DNA from: Saprospiraceae bacterium UBA7328
GTDB taxonomy: Bacteria > Bacteroidota > Bacteroidia > Chitinophagales > Saprospiraceae
DNA: 19,203 nt
Reading direction: 5' to 3'
Assembly: GCA_002471345.1 (NCBI GenBank)
Contig: DKPS01000263.1
Span: forward strand, 1-19,203
In this document: positions 15,437-19,203 of the stretch, one piece after another
Position numbering within the stretch: the first letter of the stretch is position 1
How the letters are laid out: every line of letters starts with the position of its first letter
Notes under the pieces: model-generated
Seen by the model: only the letters and a program-made list of their open reading frames with translations
The model's database searches: none
What the model was told of the DNA's origin: nothing
Program-made: the position numbers and the translations under genes

Positions 15437-16648
15437 ATGAACTTCGACTTCACAGAAAGATCAATCGAACTCCAAGAAAAGCTCAAATCCTTCATGGAGC
15501 AACACATTTACCCTCATGATAGAGATCGCAGCCAATTTCAACAAGAAAACCTATGGCAACATTATCCGAAAATGGAAGAATGGAAAGCTGCTGCTAAAGC
15601 TGAAGGTCTTTGGAATCTATTCTTACCTAAAGGGTATGGAGACTTAAGTCCAGGATTGACTAATCTAGAATACGCTCCACTAGCTGAAATCATGGGCAGA
15701 TCGAGAGGGTCTGATGAAGCCTTTAACTGTTCTGCACCAGATACAGGTAATATGGAGGTATTTGCCAAATATGGTACTCCTGCTCATCAGATAAAATGGC
15801 TCACCCCATTGATGAATGGAGAGATACGCTCCGCATTTTTAATGACTGAACCCGATGTGGCTTCATCTGATGCTACTAATATTGAGACTTCCATAGTAAA
15901 AGATGAAGATGAATATGTGATCAATGGTCGCAAATGGTGGTCATCAGGAGCTATGAATCCGAGCTGTAAGGTATTCATCGTAATGGGTAAGACTGATACC
16001 TCCGCTCCTAGGCACTCTCAACAAAGTATGATAATAGTACCCAAAGACACTCCTGGAGTAGAAATTATCCGTCCACTATCGGTATACTCTAGTTTTGATT
16101 CTCCAGAAGGTCATGCAGAGATAAAATTGACTAATGTGCGAGTACCAGCTTCTAACTTGCTACTAGGAGAAGGAAGAGGATTTGAAATTGCTCAAGGAAG
16201 ACTTGGCCCGGGTAGAGTACATCACTGTATGCGACTCATTGGTGCAGCTCAGGCAGCTCTTGATCTCATGTGCAAACGAGTAGCAGAACGTGAAGCATTC
16301 GGCAGAAAAATAAAAGATTTCAGTAGCATCCGTCAGCACATAGCAAAGTCAGCATGTGAGATCGAGCAAGCCAGATTTTTGACCCTAGCTTGTGCTGATA
16401 AAATCGATAAATACGGTGCTAAAGGAGCCAAAAATCTAATAGCTATGATTAAAATAGTAGTACCTCAGATGACTTGTGATGTGGTGGATAGAGCCATACA
16501 AGCCCATGGAGGAATGGGTGTAAGTCAAGACACTCCTTTAGCAAGTTATTGGACTTATGGTCGTTTGGTACGTATAGCAGATGGCCCTGATGAGGTGCAC
16601 ATGTATCAGTTGGGACGAAATTTGGTGAATGAAGCAATATCGCAATAA
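15437..16648 (+). CDS. Acyl-CoA dehydrogenase, ACAD11/LvaC-like
   Basis: This 403-residue protein is an FAD-dependent acyl-CoA dehydrogenase. Seen in order: FLMTEPDVASSDATNI at about 134-149, INGRKWWSSGAMNP at 162-174, YSSFDSPEGHAEI, GRVHHCMRLIGAAQ, REAFGRKI, QAHGGMGVSQDTPLA and IADGPDEVHM near 380-392. The WWSSGA and ADGPDEVH signatures belong to the branch containing the dehydrogenase part of human ACAD10/11 and Pseudomonas LvaC. In that branch the enzyme works after a kinase on 4-hydroxyacyl-CoA substrates. A partner kinase (broken) lies at 18080, which supports the call. Its first 78 bases are duplicated at 13461. The substrate is not readable. Confidence 0.88.
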   Translation: MNFDFTERSIELQEKLKSFMEQHIYPHDRDRSQFQQENLWQHYPKMEEWKAAAKAEGLWNLFLPKGYGDLSPGLTNLEYAPLAEIMGRSRGSDEAFNCSAPDTGNMEVFAKYGTPAHQIKWLTPLMNGEIRSAFLMTEPDVASSDATNIETSIVKDEDEYVINGRKWWSSGAMNPSCKVFIVMGKTDTSAPRHSQQSMIIVPKDTPGVEIIRPLSVYSSFDSPEGHAEIKLTNVRVPASNLLLGEGRGFEIAQGRLGPGRVHHCMRLIGAAQAALDLMCKRVAEREAFGRKIKDFSSIRQHIAKSACEIEQARFLTLACADKIDKYGAKGAKNLIAMIKIVVPQMTCDVVDRAIQAHGGMGVSQDTPLASYWTYGRLVRIADGPDEVHMYQLGRNLVNEAISQ

Positions 16649-16652
16649 GTTC

Positions 16653-16771
16653 AAGATCAAGAATTAAGTACAAGTACAACTTCATGGTTATTAGCTACTC
16701 TTTGAACTTGACACTTTCACCCAAAGGGTGTTCAGCCTATGGCTGAGAACTTGACTTTTGAACTTGATCTT
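16653..16771. repeat. Structured intergenic region with nested inverted repeats
   Basis: The 158-base gap between the two dehydrogenases is full of pairing. AAGATCAAG (16653-16661) is complementary to CTTGATCTT (16763-16771). Inside are two perfect small hairpins, CACCC-AAA-GGGTG (16718-16730) and CAGCC-TAT-GGCTG (16733-16745). TTGAACTTGA occurs at 16702 and 16758, and TACAACTT at 16675 and 16785. There is no T-run and no ORF. It may be an intergenic repeat element or an mRNA processing structure within the operon. Confidence 0.6.
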
Positions 16772-16806
16772 ACATCTTGTAAATTACAACTTGAAAAAAC
16801 ATAAAA

Positions 16807-17949
16807 ATGATACCAGAATTATACACGGAAGAGCATAAACTATTTAGAGAATCCTTCAATACATTTTTACGGCAAGAAGCCCTACCCTATTATGACCAAT
16901 GGGAAAAAGATGGTCAGATAGACAGAGGTCTCTGGCCCAAAGCTGCCGAACTAGGTGTGCTAGGAGTAGATATAGCAGAAGAGTATGGGGGATTGGGTTT
17001 GCATGATTTCAGATACAACACTATTATCTGCGAAGAGATATCTAAACTCAGCATGCCGGGCATTGGATTTTCTACTCAAAGCGATATCGTGATACCTTAT
17101 CTGAATACCTATTGTACACCAGAGCAGAAAGCCAAATATCTACCCAAAATGGCTTCTGGAGAATGGATAGGAGCTCTCGGCATGACAGACCCTGCCGCAG
17201 GGAGTGATCTCAAAAACATACAGACTTATGCTGAAAAGAAAGATGGCTACTACTTACTTAATGGTGCTAAGACCTTTATCAGTAATGGCATTTTTGCAGA
17301 TGTGGTGGTGACTTTCGTCAAAACGAGTAAAGATCCGGGAAGTAAAAGTTATTCTCTATTCATATTGGAAAGAGGAATAGAAGGATTTACTAGAGGGAAA
17401 AACTTAGATAAGATTGGGTTTAAAGCTCAAGATACTGCTGAGTTGTTTTTTGATAATGTCAAAGTCCCTTTTGAAAATGTATTAGGAGAGCCGAATAAAG
17501 GATTCTATTACCTGATGAATAATCTACCTCAAGAAAGACTGGGTATTGCTATAGGCGGTATAGCCAATGCAGAGGCTCTCTTAGAAGAGACCATGCAGTA
17601 TTGTAAAGACCGAAAAGCATTTGGAAAACAGATAGGTTCATTCCAAAATTCTCGCTTCAAAATAGCAGAGATGAAAACAGAATGTACGATTGCGAGAAAC
17701 TTCGTAGATACATGCATATGGGAATTGACTAATAAAACATTAACTCCAGAGAAAGCAGCAATGGCAAAATACTGGGTTTCTGATATGCATTTCAGAGTTT
17801 TAGATGAGTGCTTACAACTGCATGGAGGCTATGGATATATCAATGAATACAAGATCGCACAAGCATGGCGAGATGCCAGAGTAGAACGGATATATGGTGG
17901 CACTAATGAGATTATGAAAGAGATCATAGGAAGGAGTTTGGGATTTTAG
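16807..17949 (+). CDS. Acyl-CoA dehydrogenase
   Basis: This 380-residue protein is of canonical length for a four-domain FAD acyl-CoA dehydrogenase. Signature 1 is LGMTDPAAGSDLKNIQT at about 124-140. The beta domain carries LLNGAKTFISNG and the FAD/ETF-facing strands. REAFG-type DRKAFGKQIGSFQ, QLHGGYGYINEY and the C-terminal RVERIYGGTNEIMKEIIGR follow. Glu368 in GGTNEIM is at the catalytic base position of medium-chain type enzymes. It would introduce the alpha,beta double bond and pass electrons to ETF. It is separated from the ACAD11-like gene by the structured gap and from the kinase gene by a second one, so co-transcription is likely but RNA processing is possible. Confidence 0.92.
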   Translation: MIPELYTEEHKLFRESFNTFLRQEALPYYDQWEKDGQIDRGLWPKAAELGVLGVDIAEEYGGLGLHDFRYNTIICEEISKLSMPGIGFSTQSDIVIPYLNTYCTPEQKAKYLPKMASGEWIGALGMTDPAAGSDLKNIQTYAEKKDGYYLLNGAKTFISNGIFADVVVTFVKTSKDPGSKSYSLFILERGIEGFTRGKNLDKIGFKAQDTAELFFDNVKVPFENVLGEPNKGFYYLMNNLPQERLGIAIGGIANAEALLEETMQYCKDRKAFGKQIGSFQNSRFKIAEMKTECTIARNFVDTCIWELTNKTLTPEKAAMAKYWVSDMHFRVLDECLQLHGGYGYINEYKIAQAWRDARVERIYGGTNEIMKEIIGRSLGF

Positions 17950-17970
17950 GGATCAGACCACTTCTTTGTG

Positions 17971-18062
17971 AGATGTCAGATCGAAAAATGAATTTTTCTG
18001 TCAGATGCGAGAACTTAAGCTTTAGCATTACATGACAGTCCTGAAAGGACGTTCTGACATCT
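17971..18062. repeat. Second structured intergenic region
   Basis: AGATGTCAGA (17971-17980) is the exact reverse complement of TCTGACATCT (18053-18062). Between them lie GAAAAAT-GA-ATTTTTC (17983-17998) and GTCCT-GAA-AGGAC (18038-18050), both perfect small hairpins. TCAGACCACT (17953-17962) and TCTGACCACT (18060-18069) are near-direct repeats at the edges. The element ends 17 bases before the kinase start. The design, a long outer stem with short GC hairpins inside, echoes the gap at 16653-16771. Confidence 0.6.
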
Positions 18063-18079
18063 GACCACTAAAAATAATT

Positions 18080-19132
18080 ATGCAAAAAGTAAGAAAAGGA
18101 GAAGAACTCAGTGAGCAACCATTAAAGGCATTCTTAGCTGAAAACGAGTTAATCACTGATACTAATAGCCAGTTAGATGTAACTCAGTTTGCGACCTGAG
18201 CTTCTAATCTGACTTATTTCCTTCAGATTGAAAACCGTGAATTAGTCTTACGCCGTCCTCCCAAAGGAGCGATAAAGCGAGGACATGACATGGGACGTGA
18301 ATTCAAAGTATTGAAAGGCCTCAACAATGGATTTAGCAAAGCTCCAAAGGCGTATGCTTATACTGATGATGACGCTATTATCGGCTCTTCTTTTTATATA
18401 ATGGAGAAAGTAGAAGGCATTATCATCGATTATAAAGTCGCTGAGCAAAGGAAAATCTCAGCTACTGAGTTTCCGATCATAGCAGATAAATGGCTCAGCA
18501 CTTTAGTTGAGCTACATGATTTGGATTATGAAGCTGCTGGTTTGGGTGACTTGGGCAGACCAAATGGATATGTAGAGAGGCAAGTCAGAAACTGGAGCAA
18601 GCAATATCTGAAAGCCGCAACAGCTGATCTTCCCGAAGCACCCAAAGTCATGGAATGGCTCGATGAAAACCAACCCAAAGAATATGACCACTGTCTCATA
18701 CACAATGATTATAAGTATGATAATGTCGTTTTCGAAGATGACAGTTGGAAAACTATCAATGCAATTCTAGATTGGGAGATGTGCACTCTAGGTGATCCAT
18801 TAATGGACTTAGGAGCAGCGATTGCTTATTGGATTACTGGCAATGATGATCCCATTATACGTCAGACTTTCCCTTATCCCACCATGATGCCAGGCAATCC
18901 AAGTCGCCTAGAAGTAGTAGAACAATATGCCCAGAAAAGCGGCCGACCAATAAATCACTTAATTTTTTATTACGCTTTTGGGCTATTTAAAAATGCTGTT
19001 ATCGTTCAGCAGATTTATTATAGATATGCCAAAGGATTAACTACCAATAAAGCATTCACCAACCTAGATAGGCTAGCAGAACTGTTTTTTAAGGTGTCTT
19101 GGAAAGCCATTCAGAGTGAGAGGATTGAGTGA
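18080..19132 (+). pseudogene. ACAD10/LvaA-like phosphotransferase with in-frame TGA
   Basis: The frame from ATG 18080 to TGA 19132 would give 350 residues, the normal family length, but codon 40 (18197-18199) is TGA. Coding is clear on both sides: VTQFAT, stop, then ASNLTYFLQIENRELVLRRPP and HDMGREF. Relatives have Gly in the QFxxGxSN loop, so one change from GGA to TGA explains it. Kinase motifs are intact: LIHNDYKYDNVVF (His208, Asp210, Asn215) and ILDWEMCTLGDPLMDLG (Asp231). The family phosphorylates small hydroxyl substrates; ACAD10/11 and LvaA members act on 4-hydroxyacyl-CoA. Restart at Met71 (18290) would lose the nucleotide loop. It may be a real nonsense mutation or a base error. Confidence 0.82.
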
Positions 19133-19135
19133 AAG

Positions 19136-19147
19136 AGAGACGTCTCT
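19136..19147. repeat. 12-bp perfect palindrome after the kinase gene
   Basis: AGAGACGTCTCT is fully self-complementary, begins four bases after the kinase stop, and overlaps the end of the possible minus-strand gene. It could mark a convergent gene end; there is no T-run. Confidence 0.4.
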
Positions 19148-19203
19148 ACACCGACTCCAGTAGCTTAATATCAGGCCTTCCCGCCATAAAAGCACCCATT
19201 TGA
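19146..19203 (-). CDS. Possible 3' end of a convergent gene (partial)
   Basis: On the minus strand the frame entering from the window edge reads MGAFMAGRPDIKLLESV and stops at TAG (19148-19146). The composition is protein-like and the stop lies 14 bases past the kinase stop, as convergent genes in this window do. Only 18 codons are visible, too few to name a family. Confidence 0.3.
   Translation of the reverse strand, partial: QMGAFMAGRPDIKLLESV

Noticed and set aside
18197..18199. TGA in the kinase read as selenocysteine or tryptophan
   Set aside because: The family has Gly at this site, there is no selenocysteine element evident after the codon, and TGA serves as a normal stop in neighbouring genes.

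Overview
The window looks like a chromosomal accessory region of a member of the Bacteroidota. The evidence is AT-rich DNA, a TonB-dependent receptor carrying an N-terminal CarboxypepD_reg-like domain, few clear Shine-Dalgarno sequences, several TTG/GTG starts, and promoter-like TTTG...TAnnTTT boxes. I cannot place it below phylum level from sequence alone.

Layout. 213-2913 (+) is a tight four-gene operon: an unrecognised cupin-like protein, a secreted DUF2147-like protein, a two-helix membrane protein with a DUF1330-like domain, and a membrane-anchored RNase Z-like metallo-hydrolase. The last three are joined by 4-bp ATGA overlaps. 3066-4361 (+) is a Spinster-type MFS transporter, convergent with an acyl-CoA synthetase at 4363-6132 (-). 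6316-7725 (+) is a beta-lactamase-fold serine hydrolase, followed by a truncated fatty acid desaturase (7722-8039) and a decayed minus-strand gene (8058-8269). 8390-11257 (+) is a TonB-dependent receptor ending in a terminator. 11397-12378 (+) is an epoxide-hydrolase-like alpha/beta hydrolase broken by a frameshift. 12451-13199 (-) is a higBA toxin-antitoxin pair. 13461-19132 (+) is an acyl-CoA catabolic block: a 27-codon copy of the 5' end of an acyl-CoA dehydrogenase, a PA1024-type flavin oxidoreductase, a crotonase, an ACAD11-like acyl-CoA dehydrogenase, a second acyl-CoA dehydrogenase, and an ACAD10/LvaA-like kinase with an in-frame TGA. A possible minus-strand gene end lies at 19146-19203.

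How it may work together (inference). A hydrophobic ester- or acid-like compound would cross the outer membrane by the TonB receptor, be cut by the serine and alpha/beta hydrolases, cross the inner membrane by the MFS carrier, be activated by the CoA ligase and be degraded by the dehydrogenase/crotonase/kinase set. The kinase plus ACAD11-like pair resembles the LvaA/LvaC type of 4-hydroxyacyl-CoA pathway.

The most novel feature I see is a recurrent palindrome, TTAGG-N8-CCTAA or a close variant, just upstream of four separate transcription units (165-186, 6261-6276, 8315-8334, 13369-13384). It suggests a single unidentified regulator. The region also carries several broken genes (desaturase, minus-strand remnant, alpha/beta hydrolase, kinase, duplicated dehydrogenase start), so it is either decaying and rearranging or contains base errors; the sequence alone cannot separate these. 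I saw no tRNA, rRNA, CRISPR array or transposase gene.
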